Shown one piece after another: positions 26,909-35,709 of a DNA stretch of 64,000 bases. Positions within the stretch are counted from its first letter, which is position 1. The number at the start of each line of letters is the position of its first letter. Origin of the DNA: Aerococcaceae bacterium zg-1292. GTDB lineage: Bacteria; Bacillota; Bacilli; Lactobacillales; Aerococcaceae. The notes beneath the pieces are model-generated. The model did no database searches. It saw nothing but the letters and a program-made list of their open reading frames with translations, and was not told the origin of the DNA. The stretch covers positions 1,719,001-1,783,000 of the forward strand of contig CP065955.1 of the NCBI GenBank assembly GCA_016126655.1, given 5' to 3'. Position numbers and translations under genes: made by a program.

Positions 26909-28408
26909 CTATTCTTCAGCAAATAGTTGTGCGGCTTTAACTGCGCGTTTCCATCCTTTGTAGAGGGCTTCGCGTTTTGAGGTTGTTATCGCAGGATAAA
27001 AAATTTCACCTGAAGCATTGAGTGCTTGTAAATCAGCTAAGTCTTTCCAGTAACCAATAGCTAATCCGGCTAAAAAGGCTGCACCGAGTGCAGTAGTTTC
27101 TAAATTTTTCGCTCGGGAGATTTCAATATTTAAAATATCAGCTTGAAACTGCATTAAGTATTGATTCATCGCAGCACCACCATCAACTCTCAGTTGTGGA
27201 ATCGCTAGCTGTGTATCTGCTTGCATCGTTTCAATAATGTCACGCACTTGATACGCAATTGACTGCAACGATGCCTTAACAAAATCCGCACGATTGGTCC
27301 CACGAGTCATACCAAATACCGCTCCACGTACATCCGAATCCCAATATGGTGCACCCAAACCCGTAAACGCAGGCACAATATATATCTCATCATCATTATC
27401 CGATTGGTAAGCTAATGCCTCGGAAGCTGAGGAAGTAGCGATTAATTCCAGACCATCTCGTAACCATTGAACCACACTTCCTGCCACAAAAATTGAACCT
27501 TCTAATGCATAATGAACCTGTCCATTCAAACTATATGCAATCGTCGTCAGCAGTTTATTTTGTGACAACAAACACTCAGAACCCGTATTCATAATAATAA
27601 AGGAGCCTGTGCCATACGTATTTTTTATCATCCCCGGCTCAAATGCCAATTGGCCAAATAAGGCTGCCTGTTGGTCACCAGCCATACCGGCAATCGGAAT
27701 ACGTTCACCCAATAAGGATTGTTCACTCGTATAGCCATAAATTTCTGAATTAGATTTCACCGCTGGTAGGATGGCTTTAGGTATATTTAACAGCGCCAAA
27801 ATTTCTTCATCCCACTGTAAAGTCTGAATATTAAATAACATCGTCCGTGCCGCATTTGAATAATCAGTCGCATGGACAGTACCACCCGTTAATTTCCATA
27901 ATAACCACGTATCAATGGTACCAAATAACAACTCCCCTTTTTCTGCACGTTCCTGTGCAAATGGAACATTATCCAGCAACCAACGAATTTTTGTCGCTGA
28001 AAAATACGCATCAATCACCAAGCCTGTCTTTTGGTGGAACCAATCGCTATAGCCATCTTTTTTCAATTGTTCAGCAATCGGAGCCGTTTGCCGTGACTGC
28101 CACACAATTGCATTATGAATGGGTTTCCCAGTTTTTCTATCCCAAATAACCGTTGTTTCACGCTGATTTGTGATACCAATCGCTGCAATTTGATGCGCTT
28201 GTATCCCGGCCTCGATTAAGGCTTCTGCGATGACAGATTGCACCGAATTCCATATTTGTTGCGGGTCATGCTCGACCCATCCTGGTTGCGGAAATATTTG
28301 CGGCAATTCTTTTTGTGCACTCGCCACAATTTCTGCTTGATGATTAAAAATAATCGCGCGAGAACTGGTTGTCCCTTGGTCAATCGCCATAATATAATTT
28401 TCTCTCAT
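26909..28408 (-). CDS. glpK: Glycerol kinase
   Basis: This 499-aa FGGY-family kinase phosphorylates glycerol to glycerol 3-phosphate. The start region [18 protein letters not shown], the [10 protein letters not shown] motif, the FGGY-type [30 protein letters not shown] and the C-terminal [21 protein letters not shown] are all present. The start was placed at 28408 to give the usual [10 protein letters not shown] beginning. In many Firmicutes GlpK proteins a His within an HFYG-type segment just before PIAG is phosphorylated by HPr; here that segment reads [14 protein letters not shown] with no His. glpO and glpF are not adjacent. Confidence 0.95.
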   Translation of the reverse strand: MRENYIMAIDQGTTSSRAIIFNHQAEIVASAQKELPQIFPQPGWVEHDPQQIWNSVQSVIAEALIEAGIQAHQIAAIGITNQRETTVIWDRKTGKPIHNAIVWQSRQTAPIAEQLKKDGYSDWFHQKTGLVIDAYFSATKIRWLLDNVPFAQERAEKGELLFGTIDTWLLWKLTGGTVHATDYSNAARTMLFNIQTLQWDEEILALLNIPKAILPAVKSNSEIYGYTSEQSLLGERIPIAGMAGDQQAALFGQLAFEPGMIKNTYGTGSFIIMNTGSECLLSQNKLLTTIAYSLNGQVHYALEGSIFVAGSVVQWLRDGLELIATSSASEALAYQSDNDDEIYIVPAFTGLGAPYWDSDVRGAVFGMTRGTNRADFVKASLQSIAYQVRDIIETMQADTQLAIPQLRVDGGAAMNQYLMQFQADILNIEISRAKNLETTALGAAFLAGLAIGYWKDLADLQALNASGEIFYPAITTSKREALYKGWKRAVKAAQLFAEE

Positions 28409-28429
28409 ACATCCACTCTTTTCAGTCAT

Positions 28430-28855
28430 TTATTTAATACCAACTCACATGAGTTTAACGAATACCTGCTGCATCACTTTTTTAAATACGCGCTCTTCTT
28501 ACAGCGATTGTACTGCCAGAATTTTGGGCTGACTTCTGCTCCATTAAGCTATCAGGCTGACTCACAGAGTTTAGGCTGACTCGCCATCTAACGGATACGA
28601 GATGACTCACTTCGTTTGAGCTGACTCGCCGTCTCTGTTTCGCTCACCGCCTAACGCAAAAACAATACGAAGTGCCTCACCGTTTTTTATTTTGCTCACC
28701 GGTTGGCGCAAAAACAATACGAGGTGCCTCACCGTTTTTGCATTTCGCTCAATGCTTGGTACAATAACAATACAAGATGCCTCACTTCATTTTAGCTACC
28801 TCGCCATCTACCTAGCATCATCCATAATCCATCAATCAAAGGCAATTCAACCTAT
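28430..28855. repeat. Intergenic region with approximately 53-bp tandem repeats
   Basis: At about 28638-28790 three imperfect units follow one another, each starting GCTCA and holding a CAAAAACAATACGA-type core followed by GTGCCTCAC. The first two units are most alike and the third is diverged. Looser GACTCGCC/GACTCAC words extend upstream to about 28550. No gene is seen. Confidence 0.65.
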
Positions 28856-29365
28856 TCACGACTGCACACAGTGCTGTTCATGCGCCAGTAACCATATTTT
28901 CTTTTCAACACCTGCGGCATAACCGGTGATAGCACCATTATGACCAACCACACGGTGACACGGTATAACTAGCGCTAACGGATTTTTGCCTACAGCACCA
29001 CCAATCGCTCGCGGCGAACGACGTGATGAGTCTGGCCATACGTGTTCAGCAATATCGGCATAACTCATCGTCTTGCCGTAAGGGATTGTCTGTAACACCT
29101 GCCACACTCGTTGCTGAAAGGCTGTACCTGCCGGTTCAATGTCCAACATATGTCCTTCTACAATGTCTCCACTAAAATAGGCATCCAACCATCTTTTAAG
29201 TATTACTACCACTTCCGGCTCACCCACACGTATCGCATTCCAATCATATCCTGTCGCAAAATAACGTTGCCCTTCAAACCAAATTCCTTTTACTGCCACT
29301 TCATTACTGACTAGCCACAACTTACCGATAGGCGAATCGTACCAATGTTTGTATAGCACAGCCAT
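28856..29365 (-). CDS. ogt: Methylated-DNA-protein cysteine methyltransferase
   Basis: This 169-aa suicide repair protein removes alkyl groups from O6-methylguanine. The active-site motif VIPCHRVVGHNGAITGYAAG near residues 134-153 carries the acceptor Cys. The N-terminal SPIGKLWLVSNEVAVKGIWF and the FQQRVWQVLQTIPYGKTMSYADIA helix-turn-helix segment match the Ogt/MGMT family. The ATG at 29365 is preferred over the GTG one codon earlier because AGGA lies 5 nt upstream. It begins 9 nt after the mutS2 stop, so it is expressed with mutS2. Confidence 0.93.
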   Translation of the reverse strand: MAVLYKHWYDSPIGKLWLVSNEVAVKGIWFEGQRYFATGYDWNAIRVGEPEVVVILKRWLDAYFSGDIVEGHMLDIEPAGTAFQQRVWQVLQTIPYGKTMSYADIAEHVWPDSSRRSPRAIGGAVGKNPLALVIPCHRVVGHNGAITGYAAGVEKKIWLLAHEQHCVQS

Positions 29366-29374
29366 CACATCCTA

Positions 29375-31735
29375 CTATTTAAAATACACAACAGTAGACC
29401 CATCACCACCTGCATTTGGTGCTGAATATTCAAAATGATCTACTTGAGAATGCTGTGACAATACCTTTTTAACACCATCACGTAATGCGCCCGTTCCCTT
29501 ACCATGAATAATAGTAACCATTGGATGATTCGACAACAAGGCAGCATCTAAGTACTGACGCAAGCGGTACAATGCCTGTTCGTAACGCTCACCCCGTAAA
29601 TCCAATGTCGTCTGCACTTTACTACCTGCTTGGCGCTGTACGTTAACTTTCGTCTTCGGATCAACTTTTTCAAGCGGTGACAATTCTTCCGACGCCAATT
29701 TCATCTTCAAAATGCCCATTTGAACAATATACTTTTCTGCACCGACTTGTTCGACAATCGTCCCACGCTGACCATAAGTTAAGACTTCGACATCATCACC
29801 CACTTTATACCGCCGTTTTTCACGCGCACGCTTTAAAATTTTGTTCTTCTTCAAATTCTCTGGCTGTTTCAACTGATCAAACGCATTACGCTTATCTATC
29901 AGCACGTGCTCTTTAATCGTCCCACGTGCGCCTTGTTCCAACTGCAAGTCACGAATTTCTTGTAAAATCTTCTCAGCTTGACCTTTCGCCTCTTCCACTT
30001 GCTCATTGGCTTGACGTTTCGCTTTTTCAACCAACTCATTTTTCTGCTCTAACCAGCGATTATACTCCGTGCGCAAATCTTTATGCAATTTTTCAGCAAG
30101 TGCTAATTGCTCCAATGCTTCCTCATGAGCCAACTCGGCTTCACGACGCTCACGTTCAAGATTAGCCACCATTTCATTGACCGATTGGGTATCTGTATCT
30201 ATCCCACTGCGTGCTTCTTCTAAAATATCTGCTCGTAAACCTAAGCGCTGTGAAATATCAAAGGCATTACTGCGACCAGGCACACCAATTAACAAACGAT
30301 ACGTTGGTGACAAGGTAGCGCTATCGAACTCCATACTGGCATTAATCGTTTTCGGTGTATCATGAGCATATAATTTTAACTCTGGATAATGAGTCGTTGC
30401 CATCACAGTCGCGTCTAATTTATGTAAATAGTTTAAAATAGCCATCGCTAACGAGGCGCCCTCTTGCGGATCCGTCCCGGAACCTAACTCGTCAAAGAGC
30501 AATAAAGACTGATGAGTTGCCTGCTCCAAAATGCGAATCGTATTTGTCATGTGACTAGAGAAGGTCGACAAACTTTGTTCAATCGATTGTTCATCACCAA
30601 TATCAGCAAAAATATCATCGAAAATACCCACTTGACTGCCTTTATCAGCTGGAATGTGCAATCCCGTTTGCGCCATCATTTGTAATAAACCCAATGTTTT
30701 AAGCAAAATCGTTTTCCCACCGGTATTCGGCCCTGTAATAATTAACGCACGGTATTCTTCACCAATAATTAAGTCATTAGCAACGATTTGTTTAGCATCA
30801 ATGAGCGGATGGCGGACTTGCCATAAAGCAACATGATTATCATCTGAAAACTTCGGACGTACTGCCTGATATGCTCTAGCGTGCTCACCACGGGCTTGAA
30901 TAAAGTCCAATTCGGCTACCATTTCCTGATTATGCATCAATTCAGCATAATGTGGCATCAGTGCCACTGAAATTTCTGCTAAAATACGTTCAATTTCTTT
31001 GCGTTCAGCAACGATTAATTCTGCCCGCTTTTGATTCAAAGCAGTCACTGCTTGCGGCTCAATATATAAGGTTTGTCCTGTACTACTTTGATCGTGCACA
31101 CGACCACCAAATTGATGGCGATATTCGGCTTTTACCGGCAAAACATACACATCATTACGCATTGTAATTAAGGTGTCTGACAATTGACTCGCTTTCGACT
31201 TCACCAATTGATTCAACTGATTACGAATTTGCGCATCAGTTTGCGTTTGTTGACGACGAATCGACGCTAATTGTGTTGAAGCCGTTGATAAGATACTGCC
31301 ATCATCAGCAACTGACTGGATAATCATTTGTTCCACTTGTGGCAAATGCACACATTGATTGACCCAATAAGTCAACGCCGGAAAATGCTTCTCTTCTTTT
31401 GCTAACTGATCAAAAAACTGAATTAATTGCTTAGTCGTTGACAAGAGTCTACCAATTTGCGCAATTTCCATACCATTCAATGTAGCTTCTAACTTTAATC
31501 GTTGCAGTGCCCGATTCAAATTCGCTAGACGCGGAATCGGCATCTGTTTTTGTTGTAATAAAATAGCTAAACTTTGTTCTGTTTCGGACTGTAATTGTTG
31601 TAGCTTCTCACGCTCATTCAATATCCGCATCGCTAAGATTTTTTCTTTTCCTAGATCTGTTTGGATAAAATGTAATATTTGTTGTTGCACTTTGCCAAAT
31701 TCTAATGTTTCGTAAATTTTTTGATTATTCGACAT
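29375..31735 (-). CDS. mutS2: MutS2 ATPase/endonuclease (ribosome rescue or recombination control)
   Basis: This 786-aa MutS2 protein has a clamp/core region and an ABC-type ATPase with Walker A GPNTGGKT (near residue 330) and Walker B LLLFDELGSGTDPQEG. A long coiled coil follows (about 510-610), then a KOW-like segment (YKVGDDVEVLTYGQRGTIVEQ) and a C-terminal Smr domain (TLDLRGERYEQAL and HGKGTGALR). It lacks the MutS mismatch-recognition domain. MutS2 limits recombination and, in Bacillus, splits collided ribosomes. The start was set at 31735, where GGGAGC lies at normal spacing. It belongs to the zapA-cvpA-mutS2 series. Confidence 0.95.
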   Translation of the reverse strand: MSNNQKIYETLEFGKVQQQILHFIQTDLGKEKILAMRILNEREKLQQLQSETEQSLAILLQQKQMPIPRLANLNRALQRLKLEATLNGMEIAQIGRLLSTTKQLIQFFDQLAKEEKHFPALTYWVNQCVHLPQVEQMIIQSVADDGSILSTASTQLASIRRQQTQTDAQIRNQLNQLVKSKASQLSDTLITMRNDVYVLPVKAEYRHQFGGRVHDQSSTGQTLYIEPQAVTALNQKRAELIVAERKEIERILAEISVALMPHYAELMHNQEMVAELDFIQARGEHARAYQAVRPKFSDDNHVALWQVRHPLIDAKQIVANDLIIGEEYRALIITGPNTGGKTILLKTLGLLQMMAQTGLHIPADKGSQVGIFDDIFADIGDEQSIEQSLSTFSSHMTNTIRILEQATHQSLLLFDELGSGTDPQEGASLAMAILNYLHKLDATVMATTHYPELKLYAHDTPKTINASMEFDSATLSPTYRLLIGVPGRSNAFDISQRLGLRADILEEARSGIDTDTQSVNEMVANLERERREAELAHEEALEQLALAEKLHKDLRTEYNRWLEQKNELVEKAKRQANEQVEEAKGQAEKILQEIRDLQLEQGARGTIKEHVLIDKRNAFDQLKQPENLKKNKILKRAREKRRYKVGDDVEVLTYGQRGTIVEQVGAEKYIVQMGILKMKLASEELSPLEKVDPKTKVNVQRQAGSKVQTTLDLRGERYEQALYRLRQYLDAALLSNHPMVTIIHGKGTGALRDGVKKVLSQHSQVDHFEYSAPNAGGDGSTVVYFK

Positions 31736-31794
31736 AATTGCTCCCTTCATTATGTATCAAAAGATAAGGCACAAAGTTCTCCTATCATAAGAAC

Positions 31795-31930
31795 TTCATG
31801 CCCGCTGTAACGAGCGTTTGACAAACCCGTTCACTCTATGTTTTATTCTATCGTTCAAGCAACCACAACGCCCACTGCTTAAAACACTTGGAGCGCTATG
31901 ATTTGTGACTGATTGCCTTCTCTTGCACTA
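31795..31930. repeat. Degenerate hairpin repeats between cvpA and mutS2
   Basis: Decayed words (GTTCACTCTATG, GTTCAAGCAACCACAACGCCC, CTTGCACTATG) show a broken copy or two in this 180-bp spacer. Confidence 0.45.
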
Positions 31931-31933
31931 TGT

Positions 31934-32485
31934 TTAACTAAATGGATTGACTTTTAGCCAGGCTTCTGCCGCCCAGTCTGAAATAATCGGTGTATTGGCT
32001 ACGATACGGTATGCTAGCGGGTTATCGACAAATTGTTGTTGAATAAATTCGACTGGTATTAATGACAAAATAAATAAGAATACATAAATCACCAAAAAGG
32101 TAATCATTAAGTTAACCACGCCACCACCAATATGATTCAAATGACGCATCATATTATAATATGTAATCCGGGTGAAAAATATAGCTAAAAACTTCGTCAC
32201 CAACCAGCCGACAAGCCAAATAATGACAAAAGTAACCGCTCGGTAAAAGGCTTGGTCAACTAAAAAACTTTGCGCTTCATTGTAAAACACTAACTGCGTT
32301 GACTGTTGAATTGACGGAAACGGCACTAGCATTTCAACGTATTTGGATAATGGTTCGTAAAACTTAGACGCTAATAAAAAGGTAATCAAGTAACCGATTA
32401 ATTGTACCAGTTGCATAATTAAGCCGCGTCTAAAACCAGTGTAAAAACTATAAGCTAATACGATTAGTATAATAATAGATAACAT
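31934..32485 (-). CDS. cvpA: CvpA-family membrane protein
   Basis: This 183-aa protein has four membrane helices and matches the CvpA family, with the N-terminal FYTGFRRGLIMQLVQLIGYLITFLLASKFY and a later VTFVIIWLVGWLVTKFLA. Homologues are linked to colicin V production in E. coli and to envelope stress tolerance elsewhere. It sits between zapA (18 nt upstream) and mutS2, the usual Firmicutes arrangement. Confidence 0.88.
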   Translation of the reverse strand: MLSIIILIVLAYSFYTGFRRGLIMQLVQLIGYLITFLLASKFYEPLSKYVEMLVPFPSIQQSTQLVFYNEAQSFLVDQAFYRAVTFVIIWLVGWLVTKFLAIFFTRITYYNMMRHLNHIGGGVVNLMITFLVIYVFLFILSLIPVEFIQQQFVDNPLAYRIVANTPIISDWAAEAWLKVNPFS

Positions 32486-32503
32486 TTATCTTCTCCTCAG
32501 ACA

Positions 32504-32806
32504 TTATTTGCGTTTGCGATAAGGAATATCGACAGGTTTAGCAGCTGCTACTTGTTGTTTCAATGCTTCTAATTCTGCTTCTAATGCCATGATTTTTTCT
32601 TCTTTAATTAACTGATCCGACAATGCATTGACTGCCATTAAAATACTGCGGTCCGACACCGACAAATCCGGTGCTAGCTCAGTTAATTGGTTTAATTGCG
32701 TATTAATTAACTCGACCACTGCCGCCATATGTTGGTCTGAGCGCTCTCCTATAATTGTATAGGGTCTGCCAGCAATCGTCACTTTAAAACGACGCTTCTC
32801 CTCCAT
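32504..32806 (-). CDS. zapA: Cell division protein ZapA
   Basis: This 100-aa protein has the ZapA beginning KRRFKVTIAGRPYTIIGERSDQHMAAVVELINTQLNQL and a C-terminal coiled coil (residues about 60-90) for dimer formation. It promotes bundling of FtsZ filaments. A weak AGGAGGGTG-like ribosome binding site precedes the ATG. It is the first gene of the zapA-cvpA-mutS2-ogt series. rnhC, its common divergent neighbour, is displaced by about 20 kb. Confidence 0.9.
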   Translation of the reverse strand: MEEKRRFKVTIAGRPYTIIGERSDQHMAAVVELINTQLNQLTELAPDLSVSDRSILMAVNALSDQLIKEEKIMALEAELEALKQQVAAAKPVDIPYRKRK

Positions 32807-33426
32807 GTAGACACCCTCCTAAATCTAATTCTAACAAGACTATTTGTCATGTCTATTCATATCATAGTTATAGCCTTGTAATTTGGTTTTTTATCTGTCT
32901 CCAATGCGCCGAAATGACTTTATGGCAAAAATAACTTTATACCAAACTCGCACTACAGTGTCGTTATCCAGTAATTCAAGGTAAAACATCTTTCATACCG
33001 TGTTATCTAGTAAATCAAAGCAATACATCTTCATACACCGTGTTATCTAGAGATTCATCTCATTACGCTCATTGTCGCACTATGGTTATATTCTATCAGA
33101 AAATGCTTTCTGTTGCATCTTTCACTCATTATAAATTTAGACTAGCGTGTTAATTATGACAATGCAAATAGTATAAAGTTGTTTAAGCGGATGGCTGAGA
33201 CCGGGTATTGGACGCTTGTCGCAGTTTTTTTCTGGCGTCAACAGCAGATGGCGATTAATCGTATCAAATTTGGCGGTTAATTGCTCTCGAATGCTAAAAA
33301 ATCGGGAAGCCTTGGGGGCACTCCCGATTTTCAACTACAAACTTTATCGAAATCATTCACACTATCATTAACGCATTGCTTATCTCATCCGAAATAAATA
33401 CATCATTATCTAACGATAGCTTGGTT
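32807..33426. other. Intergenic region: degenerate hairpin repeats and IS66-like end remnant
   Basis: Positions 32895-33085 hold three decayed hairpin repeats (TATCCAGTAATTCAAGG, TATCTAGTAAATCAAAG, TATCTAGAGATTCATCTC). Positions 33137-33331 match the leader of the IS66-like remnant at 35470-35660, including the terminator-like AATCGGGA/TCCCGATT hairpin (33299-33331). No intact gene is present. Confidence 0.6.
33210..33331. repeat. Direct repeat copy 1 (matches 35541-35660)
   Basis: About 120 bp with over 85% identity by eye to the copy at 35541-35660, in the same orientation. It runs from an ACGCTT...CAGTTTTTTTCTGGCG block to the AATCGGGA hairpin. The two copies flank the HTH-ImmA-PIN module. 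Confidence 0.85.
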
Positions 33427-33960
33427 TTATTTAGATCTTGCTTCAAGAAATTCTGTAAAGGAGGTCGCTCCTATTTTCCTTTTCTTATTTAGCATACTTG
33501 TCCAAATTGCATTACCTTCTTGTTCAGTGATTAATCGCTTACGATAAGCTTCAACTAATATATCTCCTGTTGTAATATGTTTTAATGAGTACTTATTAAT
33601 ATAATAACCAATATCTTTAAGATTATTACTACCTAAGACACCGTTATACTTCTTAGCAAGCGATATGGAGGCAGCTTCTCCACTTCCAATCACTCGATTC
33701 CCCTCAGAATAAGTGGTCAATTTTCTATATAAGGCATATTCTTCTGAACGGATATCCATACTGACAATACTGGCTGAACCTTTAGCTATTAATTTATCCA
33801 CTCTAGCTTTTAAATGAGGAATCGTAGGTCTATCAATTTCATTATACACTTCTTTGGGGATAACGATTTTGCCTGGATACATTTTTTCTAACAGACTTTC
33901 CTCATTAGACCATAAAAATGCACAGATACAATCAGTGTCAAAGAATACGGAATCAGTCAA
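33427..33960 (-). CDS. PIN-like nuclease, probable toxin of the HTH-ImmA-PIN module
   Basis: This 177-aa protein looks like a PIN-fold RNase. The N-terminal SVFFDTDCICAFLW holds the first Asp, IPKEVYNEI the next acidic residue, GEAASISLAKKY the conserved central Glu, and GSNNLKDIGYY the last Asp. The TTG at 33960 is the likely start, because GGGGAG lies 7 nt upstream inside the end of the ImmA/IrrE gene and the two genes overlap by 8 nt. The third gene of such xre-ImmA/IrrE-PIN sets is known in accessory regions and acts like a toxin or stress nuclease. The specific target RNA is unknown. Confidence 0.78.
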   Translation of the reverse strand: MTDSVFFDTDCICAFLWSNEESLLEKMYPGKIVIPKEVYNEIDRPTIPHLKARVDKLIAKGSASIVSMDIRSEEYALYRKLTTYSEGNRVIGSGEAASISLAKKYNGVLGSNNLKDIGYYINKYSLKHITTGDILVEAYRKRLITEQEGNAIWTSMLNKKRKIGATSFTEFLEARSK

Positions 33961-34711
33961 GAAGCATCTCCCCTTCTTCATCAATCCCATATACTATATC
34001 ATCTCTAAAAGCATCTAATAACAGCCCTTCGTATTTTCCTTGTGAAATCATATCTTTTTCCAAAAGTTTCTCGGTTGAGGTGATATAACTGCCAAGAACT
34101 ATTCTTCTTTTGTTTTCCGGTGCGGGGCGATAAAGCGTTGTATCGTATCCTAACTTTGCTGCAGTTTCTATAATGCTAACTTCCATATCTTTAAGCTGTT
34201 CACTTTTAAGATAGCCATCATTTAATAATCTGTATATCATAGCTTTATGACTAACACCGTAATGTTGTTCTATTTTAATGACCGATTCAACAGTAAGTTG
34301 TTTTTTGTGTTCGTTTCCTTTTATGCTTTCAACGACACCATACAGAGATGATGATGGGATTAAAAAATAAGAGGCAAATTGGTCGGCATTTTTTTCATTC
34401 TCATTACCGTCTCCAATTATGATAGGGCTCACTGTATTTTCAGTAGAATCATCAAAATACAAATGATACAACTCGTGTGCCAAAGAAAATCTTTGTCTTC
34501 CAATCGACATATCTGAATTTATTGCTATAACATTGGAAGCTTTACCTTTGTAACACACACCACTAATATTAGTACCTAGCGGATAAAACACAAGAGTGAG
34601 ATTCTCAATGCTTTGAACTATCTTAAAGATGTCAACTAGCGATTCTCCATCTACTCCTAATTTTTTTCTAAGGTTAGACGCTTTATTGCTCAAATCCATT
34701 TTATCAATCAT
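33953..34711 (-). CDS. ImmA/IrrE-family metallopeptidase
   Basis: This 252-aa protein has the zinc protease motif HELYHLYFD (about residues 79-87) with the third ligand expected in the NADQFASYFLIP segment. This is typical of the ImmA/IrrE (M78, COG2856) family. Such enzymes cleave a partner Xre-type repressor to release expression. The C-terminal about 90 residues may sense a signal. Its start ATG shares one base with the stop of the upstream HTH gene, and it overlaps the PIN gene, so the three genes are translated together. Confidence 0.92.
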   Translation of the reverse strand: MIDKMDLSNKASNLRKKLGVDGESLVDIFKIVQSIENLTLVFYPLGTNISGVCYKGKASNVIAINSDMSIGRQRFSLAHELYHLYFDDSTENTVSPIIIGDGNENEKNADQFASYFLIPSSSLYGVVESIKGNEHKKQLTVESVIKIEQHYGVSHKAMIYRLLNDGYLKSEQLKDMEVSIIETAAKLGYDTTLYRPAPENKRRIVLGSYITSTEKLLEKDMISQGKYEGLLLDAFRDDIVYGIDEEGEMLLD

Positions 34712-35049
34712 TAGTGCGCCTCCAACATCTTATCCATTTCAAATTGATTCAATGCAATTTTATTGATAATCGCTAAAGATTTAAGGTCATCAGCAGTTAA
34801 ATCATTCGTTCTAAATGACACCGCACATTGTTGTTCTTGATTATCTCCGAACAAAATATAATCTACTGTACAACAAAACAAAGCTGAAAGTTTTTCAACT
34901 ACATCTGAAGTAATATTTCTTTCTCCCTTTTCCATTTTAGCAATCATACTCTGATCTAATGATAAATACTCTGCAATCTTATTTTGAGTCAGTTTGGATT
35001 CGTTTCTAAGTGATTTTATTCTTTTTCCAATTTCAACTAAGTCCATCAT
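34711..35049 (-). CDS. Xre-family HTH regulator
   Basis: This 112-aa protein has an Xre helix-turn-helix (IGKRIKSLRNESKLTQNKIAEYLSLDQSMIAKMEKGERNI, about residues 6-45). The C-terminal part is probably the target of the adjacent ImmA/IrrE protease. The ATG at 35049 is preferred, since GGAGG lies 8 nt before it; an ATG two codons earlier is too close to that site. A 38-bp inverted repeat at 35098-35135 upstream is the likely operator, so the gene is probably autoregulated. Confidence 0.9.
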   Translation of the reverse strand: MMDLVEIGKRIKSLRNESKLTQNKIAEYLSLDQSMIAKMEKGERNITSDVVEKLSALFCCTVDYILFGDNQEQQCAVSFRTNDLTADDLKSLAIINKIALNQFEMDKMLEAH

Positions 35050-35097
35050 ATCCATTTCCTCCTCTAATATTCTCTCTATATACTATAACAAATTCCT

Positions 35098-35135
35098 GTC
35101 ATAAAGTATATACGAATATAGATATATTTTATGAC
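35098..35135. promoter_or_regulatory. 38-bp inverted repeat, probable Xre operator
   Basis: Outer arms GTCATAAA and TTTATGAC pair perfectly and the inner ATAT-rich arms pair nearly so, giving a symmetric site about 36 bp before the ribosome binding site of the HTH gene. Confidence 0.75.
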
Positions 35136-35282
35136 AACCATGCCATGGTATGGATTATTGCCGAAAGATAAGTCTAGAATATTCATATTCATTTAGCTCG
35201 ACTTGCGTTCACTTTGCATAATTCTTGAAATGCCCTAGCAATGTTACAACTATTCTGCAGTACTTTGAGCTACAACCTTTCG

Positions 35283-35550
35283 TCATACTCTATTTTTCTT
35301 AGCTGCATAATATTTAAGGCACACAGTCGATATCAGCGAATCGTAAAAGGTTATTTCTATCTGTTGGATACGAATCTTTAGTTGTGGTTCATTTTTCCGA
35401 TTATCATACTTGTTATGTTGAATAGGGTGCGGATTATGTTTGATTGGAACAATTGTTTGTTTTGTCATTGAGTTTCCTCCTAATTAGTGATACTGCTAGT
35501 ATAAGAGGTTATTTAGTCGATGAATAGATACCTGAGTTTTGGACGCTTAC
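35283..35550 (-). pseudogene. IS66-like element remnant (left end and truncated tnpA)
   Basis: On the minus strand the sequence begins GTAAGCGTCC at 35550, which matches the GTAAGCG ends of IS66-family elements. A TATACT-type promoter box and a perfect GGAGG lead to an ATG at 35468 opening a 61-codon frame (MTKQTIVPIKHNPHP...QIEITFYDSL). The middle of that frame resembles the small TnpA-type protein of IS66 elements, but it ends abruptly. No tnpB or tnpC follows. Identification as IS66 rests on the end sequence and gene position. Confidence 0.5.
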
Positions 35551-35660
35551 AGTTTTTTTCTGGCGCAACAGCAGATGACGATTAATCGTATCAAATTTAG
35601 CGGTTAATTGCCCACAAATGTTAAAAAATCGGGAGGCCTTGGGGGCACTCCCGATTTTTT
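35541..35660. repeat. Direct repeat copy 2 (matches 33210-33331)
   Basis: Same orientation as copy 1. It includes the AATCGGGA/TCCCGATT hairpin at one end and the IS66-like end at the other. Confidence 0.85.
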
Positions 35661-35661
35661 T
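35623..35661 (-). terminator. Terminator of the 2799-aa surface protein gene
   Basis: AATCGGGAG and CTCCCGATT pair, with T runs on both sides. Confidence 0.85.
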
Positions 35662-35709
35662 AGAAAGGATGGTTGCTTAAAGGATGCTTTAGTCTAGGCA
35701 AGCTAGCGA

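Noticed and set aside
33137-33334. 65-codon minus-strand frame
   Set aside because: It lies within the decayed IS66-like leader repeat, and the matching copy at 35.5 kb does not preserve the frame.
33427-35055. Prophage remnant
   Set aside because: Xre and ImmA/IrrE genes occur in phages, but no integrase, structural genes or attachment sites are visible; a chromosomal toxin-like module fits better.
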